Shown here: positions 1-9,517 of the stretch, one piece after another
Position numbering within the stretch: position 1 is the stretch's first letter
Layout: the number at the start of each line of letters is the position of its first letter
Origin: Paroedura picta
Lineage: Eukaryota > Chordata > Lepidosauria > Squamata > Gekkonidae
Assembly (NCBI RefSeq): GCF_049243985.1
Contig: NC_135384.1
Span: 12,334,501-12,398,500, forward strand
Direction of reading: 5' to 3'
Length of the DNA: 64,000 nucleotides
Position numbers and translations under genes: made by a program
Notes under the pieces: generated by a model
Seen by the model: only the letters and a program-made list of their open reading frames with translations
Told to the model about the DNA's origin: nothing
The model's database searches: none

Positions 1-398
1 TGAAACTCTCCTGTTCAGATTTATATCTCATTGAAGTTGGACTTCTTATATTGACTATTGTCATATGTGGAGGATGCTTTATTTTCATCGTCATAACCTA
101 CATGCATATTTTTGCAACACTACTCTGAATGCCTTCTGTGCAGGGTCGGAAAAAAGCCCTCTCCACTTGCATCCCCCACCTCACCGTGGTGTCTCTGCTT
201 TTTTGCACTGGAACGTTTGCTTACTTAAGGCCCCCCAGCAACATATCATCTGATCTCAATATCATTTTTGCCATCATGTATGCTATAGTACCACCACTGC
301 TGAATCCCTTCATCTATAGCATAAGAAACAAAGACATCAAGACGGCATTGGTAAAGCTCTTTGTTTTGGGGCACTTCCCGCAAATCAGCTCTATCTAA
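1..398 (+). pseudogene. Olfactory receptor (OR14-like, group I), 3' part, one in-frame stop
   Basis: The C-terminal part of an OR runs off the left edge of the window. In frame it reads LKLSCSDLYLIEVG (end of extracellular loop 2 and TM5), then TM5, the TM6 motif KALSTCIPHL, and the TM7 motif LLNPFIYSIRN, and ends at the stop at 396-398. An in-frame TGA at 126-128 lies where paralogs have CGA (Arg), just before MPSVQG, so the full frame is interrupted; CGA to TGA is a typical CpG transition. The sequence is closest to the receptor at 22858-23811 (shared AIVPPLLNPFIYS and KTALVKL). The 5' half is outside the window and could hold further lesions. It is most simply a recent pseudogene; a segregating stop allele or a sequencing error are alternatives. 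Confidence 0.85.
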
Positions 399-1078
399 AT
401 TTGTCTAGAAAAATAATGTTGAATTATCTTTCCCAATGATTTTCATCATTTGTTTTGTTATTTGAGGTGTATAGGACATAATAGAAATGAAACATTAAAA
501 AAAAATTCAGTGGCGCACAGACAGAATATGGACAGTTAGAAGACTTTTTGTGCTTTCCCCTTCTTCCAGTACTCAGCTGTGAAAACTGAAAATGTGATGT
601 TTGGAGTTTGGGTTCCCACTTAGAACAAATGATTTCAAGCAGATAACTGCATTTAGGAAGACTGTGAGTTCACCCTCCATCTATAATCCCATAAGTTTTT
701 CTAGTTTTATTAGAAGGCATTTTCTAATAAATTCAAGACATTAATTCTGTCTATGTCAGAGATCACTATTCCACCATTTAAAATTCTTTGTTCCTATATC
801 CCTGTGTTTTGCTAATTTTCCATTCCTCTAGACTAGTACGAAACTGGGTGGGCCACTCGTGTTGTAAATATCACAAATTATTGTGCTATTTCATTGTAAA
901 CACAGAAGATAAAAGGAAATCACGAGGCATAATGATACAGTAGTCTTCTCTATGTTTATAAGTGAAAAGGTTATAACATAAAGTCTAAATGGTCAAACAT
1001 AAAGAGTCAACAAAACGGGATCCTAGGTTAAGTGACCCGCTTTCTGTTTTATCTTCATCAGTGGTTGCTCTTCCAATA
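399..1078. other. Intergenic, no gene recognised
   Basis: This is AT-rich 3' flank of the preceding OR pseudogene. Its first part resembles the 3' flank of the OR at 62576-63556 (TTTGTT near the stop, ATAATA-rich stretch, then a CTTTTC-CCTTCTTCCA block). No coding frame, tRNA or named repeat could be supported. Confidence 0.5.
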
Positions 1079-1220
1079 TACTGTCATAGTAGTAGTTGTA
1101 GTATCACATTGGCAAAATGCTCATAATCATCTGGAGATTTCATAAAGTGCACTTTATGAAATCCCCAGATGATTATGAGCATTTTGCCAATGTGATACTA
1201 CAACTACTACTATGATAGTA
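1079..1220. repeat. Near-perfect palindrome (arms about 71 bp, no spacer)
   Basis: The two arms pair around a centre between 1149 and 1150 (AAAGTG|CACTTT). Position i pairs with 2299-i, with one mismatch inside the core (1135/1164) and one near the outer end. The 16-base string CATAATCATCTGGGGA from the arm occurs a third time at 1242-1257, directly joined to the LINE coding sequence that starts at about 1255. The palindrome is therefore probably built from the LINE's own 5' sequence by a fold-back or template-switch event, not a standalone element. Confidence 0.85.
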
Positions 1221-1254
1221 GTTCAGTAGTTCATAGTAGTTCATAATCATCTGG

Positions 1255-3745
1255 GGATGAGATCAAATCATTGATAAGAGCACTCCCTTCTAAAAAAAAA
1301 TCACCTGGTGAGGATTTGATCCCCTCTTAATGTTATAAAGCTTTCAGTGAATGGTGGGTGCCAGTTCTTGCTAGACTTTTCACACAAATCAATGATACTG
1401 GCAAACTTCCCCAAGGATGGACCTCCAGCATCATAGTCCCTATTTTCAAAAAAGGTGATAGGTTTGATCCGCAGAACTATCGACCAATTAGCTTGCTGCC
1501 TGTAGCTTCTAAATTATATGGCAGCTTTCTGAGGAAGAAATTGGAGAACTGGGTGGAAGACAACAATATCTTGAGCTCACGATAGTTGGGTTTTAAGAAA
1601 GGGCATTCCACAATCGAACATTGTCAAACACTCTATCACTTGGCTGCTACTGCTATGAAGGGTCCAACAAAGGCACTATTTGTGGCCTTTGTTGACCTTG
1701 CTGCAGCCTTTGATTCATTGGACAGGAACATACTTTGGCAGAAAGTCCTGAATCTCCAGCTGGATCCACGTTTAGTGTATCTAATGAGACAACTCCACCA
1801 AAACACCACGGTTAAGATCAAGGTAGGGAATGCAGGTGCTCTAACTGAGGAAATCCCTGTTAATAAGGGAGTAAAACAGGGATGTGTGATGGCCCCTCTG
1901 CAGTTCAACCTATATATTAATGATGCGGTAGGAAAGATGGAGGGCACCACTTTATGGCACCCAGTATATGCCAGACCAAGATTTCCATCCTCCTGTATGC
2001 TGATTATATGGTGCTGATATCACTGACTAGAATAGGACTAAAAAGACTTTTGGACAACCTAGGCTTATACTGCAAAGATCAGTGCCTGTCCATAAATTAT
2101 CTTAAAACCAAGGTGATGGTCTTCAGGAAACGCTCCCAAAATTTTTCCTGGAGTATCCTGGGTACACGGATAGAACAGTGCAGCTCCTACAAATACCTGG
2201 GTGTAACATTTAGCTAAACATTAACATGGAAGGCACACTTGTCCAGTTTGAGAGTGGCTACCCTGAGAAGTATGGGGGCCATTGTCAAATTCTTTTTCTC
2301 AAAAGGAGGCTGCTTGGTTGACCCTGCTATTAAACTATTTGGCAACAAAGTAATATCTTCCATACTATATGGTGTGGAGATTTGGGGCTGGAATGAGCAA
2401 GTGATTAACAACCTAGAAGAAATCCAGAACATCTTTATAAGAAGGATTTTAGCTCTTCCTAAAGGATCTCCAGTGGCTCTTGTTGTCAAGCGTTGCAAGA
2501 ACTCACAACAAGCTTCTTTATTGAAGAAAGCGTTTATTGAGAAGTTACTCCATACACCTAAGCTAAAGAAGTCAAATCTGCCTGAGGACAGATTTGCCTC
2601 CCCTTATCAATACAGTTCTCCCGCCTAAAACTTGAAAGTTCCCAGGGGAGGGGGAAAGGAGGCACCAGGTGCCATAAACCATAGTGTTACGACTCACACG
2701 TCCTTGGTCGTCTCCGGACAAGATAAGATGTTATGGTTACAAAAGGCAGACCCAGCCGGGAGGTTCAAAAGACAAATAATTCACAGCTCCCTGTGATAAC
2801 AGGATGCAGCAACATAGTTTCAGTTTCAAGCATGCAAGCATAATATATGGCCTGGGGCCCCAAGAACAAAGCAGAGAAAAGACAAGGTAAACAAAGATGG
2901 AGAAACTTATGCTAACTCATGGCAGGGTTCAGCAACAATCCTGACACTTGTGAGGGCTGAACTGGGACTACCATCCATAAAAGCACGGGTTAAACTAATC
3001 ACCATGAAAAACCGGCTGAAATGTACACAAAAGAATTCTGAAGTCGTCAGCAGTCAAAACCTAGAGCTCACTTCCATTACTGATAGAATCCGTCTAGAGT
3101 ACATAAATAGTATTATCTTACACTACTCTATCCCAGACAATCTAATCAGGCCTGGAAATTCTACTGAGCTCCGGAAATGGATCTATCAAATGGATGCAGT
3201 TCTAGATGTTGATATAATTGCTCGGTCCAGAGCTGTCCCTCTTTTTAAACATTTCAAGAGAATTCACTGCAGATCTTCATATCTGGAGAGTCTGCCATCC
3301 TTAACAAGATGGCATTTACTCATTTAAGGTTCCAATCCTTACCCATAGCAGTGCGTAGTGGTCGGTTCTCCCATCACCCCCTATCTGAATGCATCTGCAA
3401 ATGTGATAGGGGAGTGATAGAGGACCTCACATACTATGTAATGGACTGCCCCCCCCCCCTCTATGATGAACCAAGAGGGAAGTTTATTAAAAGAATACTC
3501 CGTACCACCTCAGGCCTCTCAAAAACTGAGTATATGATGTTTTTATTGTCTGATATCGATGCCTACGTTACCAACAGAGTTGCACTGTTTGCTCTCGCAA
3601 CCAGGAAAATCAGGTCCAAATTATTCAATTAGGATTAAAACCCTAATCGCTATGGTTCCTTTTATCTGTGTAACTTTTTCTTACTTTTATTACTCCCTGT
3701 GATTTTATCAGTTTGATGTCTTAATTTTAACTGACTTTTGTCAGT
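1255..3745 (+). mobile_element. Non-LTR retrotransposon (LINE), 5'-truncated and decayed
   Basis: Reverse transcriptase blocks appear in order: KSPGEDLIP (1300s), QNYRPISLLPVASKLY (1470s-1510s), GFKKGHSTIE, FVDLAAAFDSLDR, KQGCVMAPLQFNLYIND, the active-site region LLYADYMVLIS (canonical YADD has become YADY) and TKVMVFRKR. After the inserted LTR comes a C-terminal domain with CKCDRGVIE...C at about 3400-3450, where the usual His is Tyr. The family matches the elements at 37572-39044 and 45342-46835 (YLGV/FLGV, KGG(C/G)xxxPAIKLF). It is a Jockey/I/Vingi-type APE LINE by general pattern; I cannot assign the clade. Stops at 1330s and 1583-1585 and frame changes near 1950 and 2214 make it inactive. 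The 3' end abuts an OR fragment. Confidence 0.85.
2484..2946 (-). mobile_element. Solo LTR of an endogenous retrovirus-like element, inserted in the LINE
   Basis: The 463-bp element begins TGTCA and ends TGACA, the inverted TG...CA termini of an LTR. It is flanked by the perfect 5-bp duplication CTTGT (2479-2483 and 2947-2951). The LINE reading frame is continuous across the target site once one CTTGT is counted, which fixes both borders. The complementary strand carries AATAAA signals shortly before its TGACA end, so the LTR probably points to the minus strand. No internal viral region is present; this is the usual solo LTR left by LTR-LTR recombination. It is younger than the LINE. An ERV1-like assignment is only a guess. 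Confidence 0.85.
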
Positions 3746-4180
3746 CAGTTCTTCTGCGAAGTTCCACAGATTCTCAAACTCTCTTGTTCTGACATGTATC
3801 TAGTTGAAGTTGGTATTATTGTGTTTAGTGCTTTCCTGGCACTTGGATGCTTCATCTTCATCATTGTCTCCTACGTGCAGATATTTTCAACAGTGCTGAG
3901 AATCCCTTCAGTTCATGGTCAGAAAAAGGCCCTCTCCACTTGCCTTCCTCACCTCACTGTGGTGTCTTTCCTTGTATTTAGTGGCACGTTTGCTCATGTG
4001 AGGCCTCACAGTCAATCTTCAATTGACCAGAATATTTGTTTTGCAATGATTTATGCTGTTCTCCCTCCCTTGCTCAATCCAATCATCTATGGCATGAGAA
4101 ATAAAGAAATTAAGAGTGCATTGTTGAAGCTCTCTGATCTGGGAAATTTTCCAAAAGTAATTGCAAATGGAGCTTTTTGA
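3746..4180 (+). pseudogene. Olfactory receptor (OR14-like, group II), 5'-truncated fragment
   Basis: Only the C-terminal 40-45% of an OR remains. It starts at QFFCEVPQILKLSCSDMYLVEVG (extracellular loop 2/TM5), then SYVQIFSTVLRIPSVHGQ, the TM6 motif KALSTCLPHL, and TM7 LLNPIIYGMRNKEIKSALLKL, and stops at 4178-4180. The frame is open throughout. The N-terminal half, with the start, TM1-TM4 and the DRY motif, is absent, and the LINE 3' end lies directly against the break. The sequence is group II and so is not the missing half of the group I pseudogene at 1-398. It is non-functional as a receptor. Confidence 0.88.
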
Positions 4181-4357
4181 CAAAAGTGGGGTTGAATAAT
4201 TTTCTGCAGATAACTTATTTTAATGTGTGCATCACTTATTGTGCATTCATCTGAACCTATTGTATTTCATGCTGATCAGATCCTAGCTTGTATTTTTGGA
4301 CACTCATATTTCAATCAGATATGAATCTGTAATCTATAATCTAGTTTCTATTGCTGT

Positions 4358-4500
4358 ACAGTGCCAATGTTGTCAGTTTAGGATCTTGGAGGCCTGAGTT
4401 CAAATCCCTACTCTTCTATAAAGCACTCTGCACGTCCATGAACTAATCATACTCTTTCTGCTGATCCTACCTCGCAGGCCATGAGTTTATTGTCTAGGTA
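4358..4500 (+). repeat. Degenerate tRNA-derived SINE (old Sauria-like copy)
   Basis: The stretch TTTAGGATCTTGGAGGCCTG followed by GAGTTCAAATCCCTACTC resembles a decayed tRNA head with a B-box-like GAGTTCAAATCCC and the downstream half of a squamate SINE. The same degenerate sequence sits at the equivalent 3' flank of the group II ORs at about 36810-36950, 44580-44710 and 52230-52350, so it predates their duplication. Family naming is tentative. Confidence 0.45.
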
Positions 4501-4523
4501 GCCATTTTTCAGTGGGTATAGGC

Positions 4524-5031
4524 TGTACCCGACTCAGACCACTAGATCAAATCCTCAAGACTCAGGAGAGGCTTAAGGCATAGTATCCTTTAATGGAGAG
4601 ACTCACTAGGCACTACAGCAAACACACAGCAACGTTGAATACAAGAATGTTGACAGAGACAAGGGACACAGGGGGCTGATGCCTTATATAGGTTCAGGGA
4701 GCAGGGGAGAAAATATGGCAGGAGAGTGGGTTCACATAGGATGGGCCTTTGATCTAGGAGGTGCGGAAAGTTATAGCAGTCGGACATCCTTTCCCAGGGC
4801 AGCTGTTGTTGAGCCTCTGCCTTGCAATCCAAGGATGCCTCCTCAGGGAAAGTAATAAGGGGAGTCACAACAGGGGAGGGGAAGCTATGTACAGGCAGGC
4901 CATAAAATTCTAGCAACAAAGCACCAGCTACCAAGGTTTAAGAACACAAAAGAAAAACAAAAAAGGGGTGGGAATAGAAAGGTGAGAAGTGAAACCAACT
5001 TTCCAGGACTGACCTGGTGGTGATCCTGACA
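4524..5031 (-). mobile_element. LTR-like fossil sequence
   Basis: On the minus strand this 508-bp block begins TGTCAGGATC, contains a TATATAAGG promoter-like box about two thirds along, then ATTAAAG as a possible polyadenylation signal, and ends GGGTACA. That order is LTR-like. No exact target duplication was found at these borders (flanks TATAGGC and AATATAGC are only similar), so it could be mis-bounded or another repeat. There is no internal viral region next to it. Confidence 0.45.
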
Positions 5032-5059
5032 AATATAGCTGTTCAAGATCACTGGAACC

Positions 5060-5115
5060 CATTCCAAACACTGTAAATTAGACTTGCCTCACCATAGAAA
5101 TATAGATTTGTGACA
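5060..5115 (+). repeat. Degenerate start of the conserved OR-upstream module
   Basis: CACTGTAAATTAGACTTGCC then TCACCATAGAAATATAGATT resembles the head of the module at 39290 and 53590 (CAGTGTGGAGAACATTTGCC then TCACCATGGAAGTATAGATT). Only this head is recognisable here. Confidence 0.4.
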
Positions 5116-5261
5116 TACAACAATAAAATGTACAGCAATCAATATAACATTCAACACGTAGTTGTATCACTCCGATTTCACAGTTGGCTATCTGAAGTTT
5201 CTGTTCTATGGCTTGGCACAGCTATCTGTGAGATGGTGGTGGTAGTAGGAGGGGTCTCTGG

Positions 5262-5410
5262 GCTTAGATGGGTGGGATTGTTTCATTGGCGTCATCTGAA
5301 AGCCTGATGGAAGAGCTCCGTTTTGCAGGCCCTGCAAAACAGTTTTGGTTCTGACAGGGCCTTGATCTCTTTGCAAATTGAACCTATGATTATTTAGTTT
5401 TTGAAGGTTT
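5262..5410 (-). mobile_element. L2-like LINE 3' fragment
   Basis: The reverse complement contains CAGTTTTGCAGGGCCTGCAA followed by a GGAGCTCTTCCA-type stretch, the same as 27555-27600. There the translated frame WNELPEEIRALEELKQF resembles the C-terminus of L2-type LINE proteins. It is a short decayed fragment; the clade is tentative. Confidence 0.45.
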
Positions 5411-5524
5411 GCTTTTGCCGCGCAATAAATCGGTGCATTATAATTATACATGTTGACTATTATTTAATCAGTGAATCAGCCAGCAATATTGGCAATGTTA
5501 TTATTGTTTTTATGGGGTTTTAAT

Positions 5525-5582
5525 GGGGATTTGTGATATTGTTACCCGCCACGAGCCGCAAGGGAGTGGCGGGCTATAAATC

Positions 5583-5676
<94 letters not shown>
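5525..5676 (+). repeat. LINE/SINE-type 3' tail leading into an (AAT)n microsatellite
   Basis: ACCCGCCACGAGCC...GGAGTGGCGGGCTATAAAT is the hairpin-like tail typical of reptile L2-like elements. It runs straight into about 31 AAT units (5583-5676). The tail probably seeded the microsatellite. A second locus with the same arrangement is at 16735-16838. Confidence 0.75.
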
Positions 5677-5683
5677 CAGGATA

Positions 5684-7022
5684 ACAAATTGGACCCAGAA
5701 GTCGGTTAGTAGAAGATGCTGGTTCTTTGCCACATTCTTCCCTTGACCAGTCCCTTCTGTTGGAAAATGTGTACAACTCATAGTCATGGCCTTTATGTAC
5801 CACAGCCCTTGTATCTTAAACCCCAGCAAGCAAAAATCCTTGGCGTGCACCAAGATAAGGCAAAAGGCAGACTGTATTTGAGATTTGACCTTGAGTGATC
5901 TTGGGCCACAGACCCTTCCCAGCCCCACTGCATGATGGAACAAGATATATTTAAATGAGTAAAATTCAGGATGTTATCATTAACTGAGGTTCCTTTTGGA
6001 TATAACAAGTGATGGATGAATCTGAACTCATACAGAATCTTCTTGGAGACAAACCCCGGAAAGGTGACCTGGAGTTTGAGGAATGTTGAAAGGATCTGCA
6101 ATATCACCTTTTTTGCATTCATTATTTGTTGTGGTTATGACCTCAGGCTTCTCTCTAACTGATCTGAGATTCTTGGCAACTGTAGCAATCTGTGGCCTTT
6201 GTATAAATAGGTAAACCAAATATAAAGCCATCTCTAAGATAGGTGGAAGTGACCCCCAAGGGAATGACATTTGGCAGAGGATGAAGGACAAGTGGGCTGA
6301 ATGGTCAAGTCCCAACCATTGGCTGAGTGCTCATCATTTGCCTGAGCTGCCATAGGAAGAGGCACCATTGGACCCCCCTCCTCACTGCAAGCAGCATCGT
6401 TGGAGGAGAGCCTCTTTCTCCTAAAGGAATCCAGAACATTGGTAGTCCAGACACAACTGGCCAGTATGGTCAAATTTACAACAGGCCAATTGTCAGCATC
6501 CTTGATTCAACTCCCAACACACCCTGCATGCCAGGTGTCACCATGAGGCCCATTTAGCCAGTCTGGATGAATCAGCTTACCCTTTTATGCTGGGCCCACC
6601 AACAACAACCATGTCTTATCATGTAACAAGCCCCATTGGGCATTCTTGTGAAAGGTATCAGCCTACTCCAATGCGGCTGATTCTATGGTCTGCATCCTGG
6701 CCTTAAGCATGTTACAACCATGTAAGTGCAATCCCCTCTTAGGAGTGGCCTAGTGAGCTGGATGGGTGGTCTAGTGCATTTATCCCAAAATGGCCCTACT
6801 ATTAGCACAGTTCATCATTGGTGATTCTGGAAAGGGAGGCATGCTTAAATCCCACATGCTTGTAGCCACACTTCACCCTAGGTGCCCTTGTGGCATATTC
6901 CTCATTGCTGGACCCATCCAACAATGGTCATCTTGACATCACTGGCTCCCCCAGCCATGTGGGATTGCAGCCTGTCCTGATGGGTGAGTCAGAAACCCCA
7001 GCTTCTGTGCACAGGCCTAATC
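5684..7022. other. Paralogous OR flank, no gene
   Basis: This stretch has no credible coding frame. Parts match other unit flanks: 5760-5920 resembles 59500-59650 (shared AAACCCCA(G/A)CAAGCAAA and CTACAGACCCTT-like text), and 6580-7015 resembles 18840-19370. It is therefore duplicated intergenic DNA belonging to the group I OR unit that follows. Confidence 0.5.
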
Positions 7023-7298
7023 AAGCTTGGTGTAGTGGTTAGGAGTGCAGATTTCTAATTTGCTGAGCTGGGTTTGAACCTGCGCTCCCCCACATGCAGC
7101 CAGGTGTGTGACCTTGGGCTTGCCACAGCACTGATAAAGCTGTTCTGACCCAGCAGTGATATCAGGGCTCTCTCAGCCTCACCCACCCCACAGGGTGTCT
7201 GTTGTGGGGAGAGGAAAGGGAAGGCGACTGTAAGCCGCTTTGAGCCTCCTTCAGGTAGAGAAAAGCAGCATATAAAAACCAACTCTTCTTCTTCTTCT
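7023..7298 (+). mobile_element. Sauria-type tRNA SINE
   Basis: The tRNA-like head has an A box around TGGTGTAGTGGTTAGGAGTG and a B box GGGTTTGAACC. The body follows with GACCTTGGGCTTGCC and CAGGGTGTCTGTTGTGGGGA, and the conserved 3' part with GTAAGCCGCTTTGAG, AGAGAAAAGCAGCATATAA and a (CTT)n tail. Paralogous sites at about 12615 and 59663 read CAGGCCTAATCTATCAGTGA without the SINE, so this insertion is specific to this unit. Confidence 0.9.
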
Positions 7299-9094
7299 CT
7301 ATCAGTGAAGAAAAGCAAGACATGATGAGAATACCAAGGATAGCTTGGAACCACTGGATCTGTGCAGGCTTCGGCAACTATCATGGGAGACTCAAAGAAC
7401 ATCAATAAAAATGTTCTTTTAGAGTTTTTTTCACTTCAGATTAAAATTTTTTAAAAAAACTAAAACTGTTGCAAGGTCTTTCTTTGGGGAATGTGGTGGC
7501 AAAATGAAACAGCTCTGTGATAAACAGAGATTTTGCTTAATTATATTTGTTATTACATCATGCACAGTCCTGGTGTTCTAATTATATCGGTTTGTTGAAA
7601 TAATTAGAAAAAATAATAAAGCAGAACTCTTGACTGCAAGACTTCAGCAACACTTGACTGTTGAGTGGGTTGAACTCTGGGGAGCAAGATACCAAGAACA
7701 AAACATAAATTCAGCCTTTTAAAACTTACTCAGCCATTATGATTTGACAGAAACTAGCAGAGCACATTAAGGAAGCTATCTATGGAACAATGTGGGCCAG
7801 TGGATGGAGCTGAAGGAGAAATGGAGCTAGACCTTCTCTCATGGGTGACAGATCTTAATTAATGCCATTTACTCACTGGCCCACATTCACATCAAGAATG
7901 GAATAATAATAGATGATGAGAGAACTTCAGCAGAAATGGAGACAGGGAATCTAAACTGAAAGGTATGGAGCAGAGAGAGAACTCTAAGGTATTCACTAAG
8001 ATTTGGGTACTGGACAATCATCACTTGAGTGTTGTATTACGCTATCTAGAAGCGTTTCATTGATCACAATTGTTTAAAAAATTTAAATCACATCAGAGTG
8101 TTCTAGGAATTGCTCCTGGAGCCATGGTGCTAGACTTTCTAAATACTAACATAGACTCACATGTCTTTTTTCTATACCAGACAACTATGAATACATGTAT
8201 TCAAGTAGGTAGCTTTTTCTGCTTGAAGAAATAAAAGAATGTTTGAGTCTAGTGTTGGGTATAAGTTTTCAGATGCATGAACACTTTGTCTTCCAGAAAT
8301 GGAAAGAAAGCAAAGGACTTTCAAAACGTACACATTTATTTACAATTTAATGGGCAGCTTAAAGGAAAGTGGAGATGCAGAGCATATTCAAAACTTCAAA
8401 GACAGTTAGGAAAGAATACCCTAAAGGAATGTATGTTTCTGTTTAAAGAGGTAAAAAAGAATATAAAATATACTTTTTTTGGGGGGGGGTGTTACATGGT
8501 GTGTATTTCTTTAATAATTGTGGGTGAGAGGTGGTCATTGGAGAAGACAGGTTCTGCGTGAAGTTCTCCAGGATGCCTGAATCTGAACTGCTGAGCAAAA
8601 GAGCTCTTTTAATATTCTTGGGCCTCAGGACCATCAGAAATGGAATTCAGAACTTGGGGGAAAAATCTATTTTGGAGTAGAACAACCAGGGAGGCTGCTA
8701 AGAGGCTTTCTGTGTATGCAGAATTGAACTGATTTAAAATTAAGAAGACAAAGGACTAGGGTGCCTGGTGGTAACATGGGCAATGTTTTGCTTCTCTGGC
8801 TGGTCCAGTATTCCTGCTTGCTATTTTTTAATTTTAAAAAATTAAAGTTAAATTTATTCTCAGGCAACCAAGACTTAACAATAGGGCCCAAAGGCTCTCT
8901 AGAGCTGTATTGGCATATAGCTTCCATGTAACCTATGGCCAAATATGACTCTGGAGTAGAAACAGTACTCCAAAAAATAAGAACCCAATGGCCAGTTTCC
9001 TGGTCCACTTAGTCAGCAGTATAGGCCTTCAAGCGAGAGGACTTCCAAGGAACTCACCACCCTGTATGTGTTTTTGGGAGAGGTACAGCCTATG
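7299..9094. other. Upstream flank of OR 9518, no gene
   Basis: The block is collinear with 12615-14690 and, less closely, with 59660-62070, the flanks of the group I ORs at 15139 and 62576. Only short chance frames occur. A poly-G run lies near 8480. The TAAGTTTTCAGATGC-type string at 8259 also occurs at 13664 and 60966. Confidence 0.55.
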
Positions 9095-9400
9095 AAACAA
9101 CAGCCTTTACATGTGGAATTGGATAAGGCATTAGGACACTGTCTACTGTCCCTTCCTACACATGCACAATTTAGATATGAGTCCCTCTATGAGGTTTTGT
9201 ATAGCCCCAGATAATGTATCCAGTCTATGGTCAGGGATGTTATAGAAGCTTCGGTCTGAGAAAACAAACATATAGAGGGTAGGATTGGAGACAGCCACTT
9301 CTTCAGTTTGGCCATGTTCATACGATACCATTTTTTGCTTATTCCATACTAGGTTATATGGTTCAGCAAGGAATCTTAAACTACCATTTGGTTATATTAA
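9095..9400 (+). promoter_or_regulatory. Conserved OR-upstream module (function unknown)
   Basis: An approximately 300-bp noncoding block contains CACTGTCTACTGTCCCTTCC, TTAGATATGAGTCCCTCTAT, CATATAGAGGGTAGGATTGG, CAGTTTGGCCATGTTCATAC and AGCAAGGAATCTTAA. It recurs upstream of the ORs at 15139, 62576 and (partly) 22858, and twice in tandem upstream of each receptor of the 41-56 kb array. Here it ends about 110 bp before the start codon and may hold promoter or 5' exon sequence. That is inference from position and repetition; it may simply be co-duplicated. Confidence 0.45.
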
Positions 9401-9517
9401 AAAAAAACATTGAATAATTCAGAATAGGATTCTGTGGTCACCAGTTGAGTATTAGTCTCTAAAAACTTTCCTTCACTCTGCCCAACAGGTAACCCGCAAC
9501 TGGATACTGAGAGCAAA

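Noticed and set aside
4590-4934. 114-residue minus-strand frame
   Set aside because: It sits inside the LTR-like block and has no recognised domain; a host gene is not supported.
5582-5943. Minus-strand frame with a long poly-Ile or poly-Tyr run
   Set aside because: The run is the (AAT)n microsatellite translated; the rest has no family similarity.
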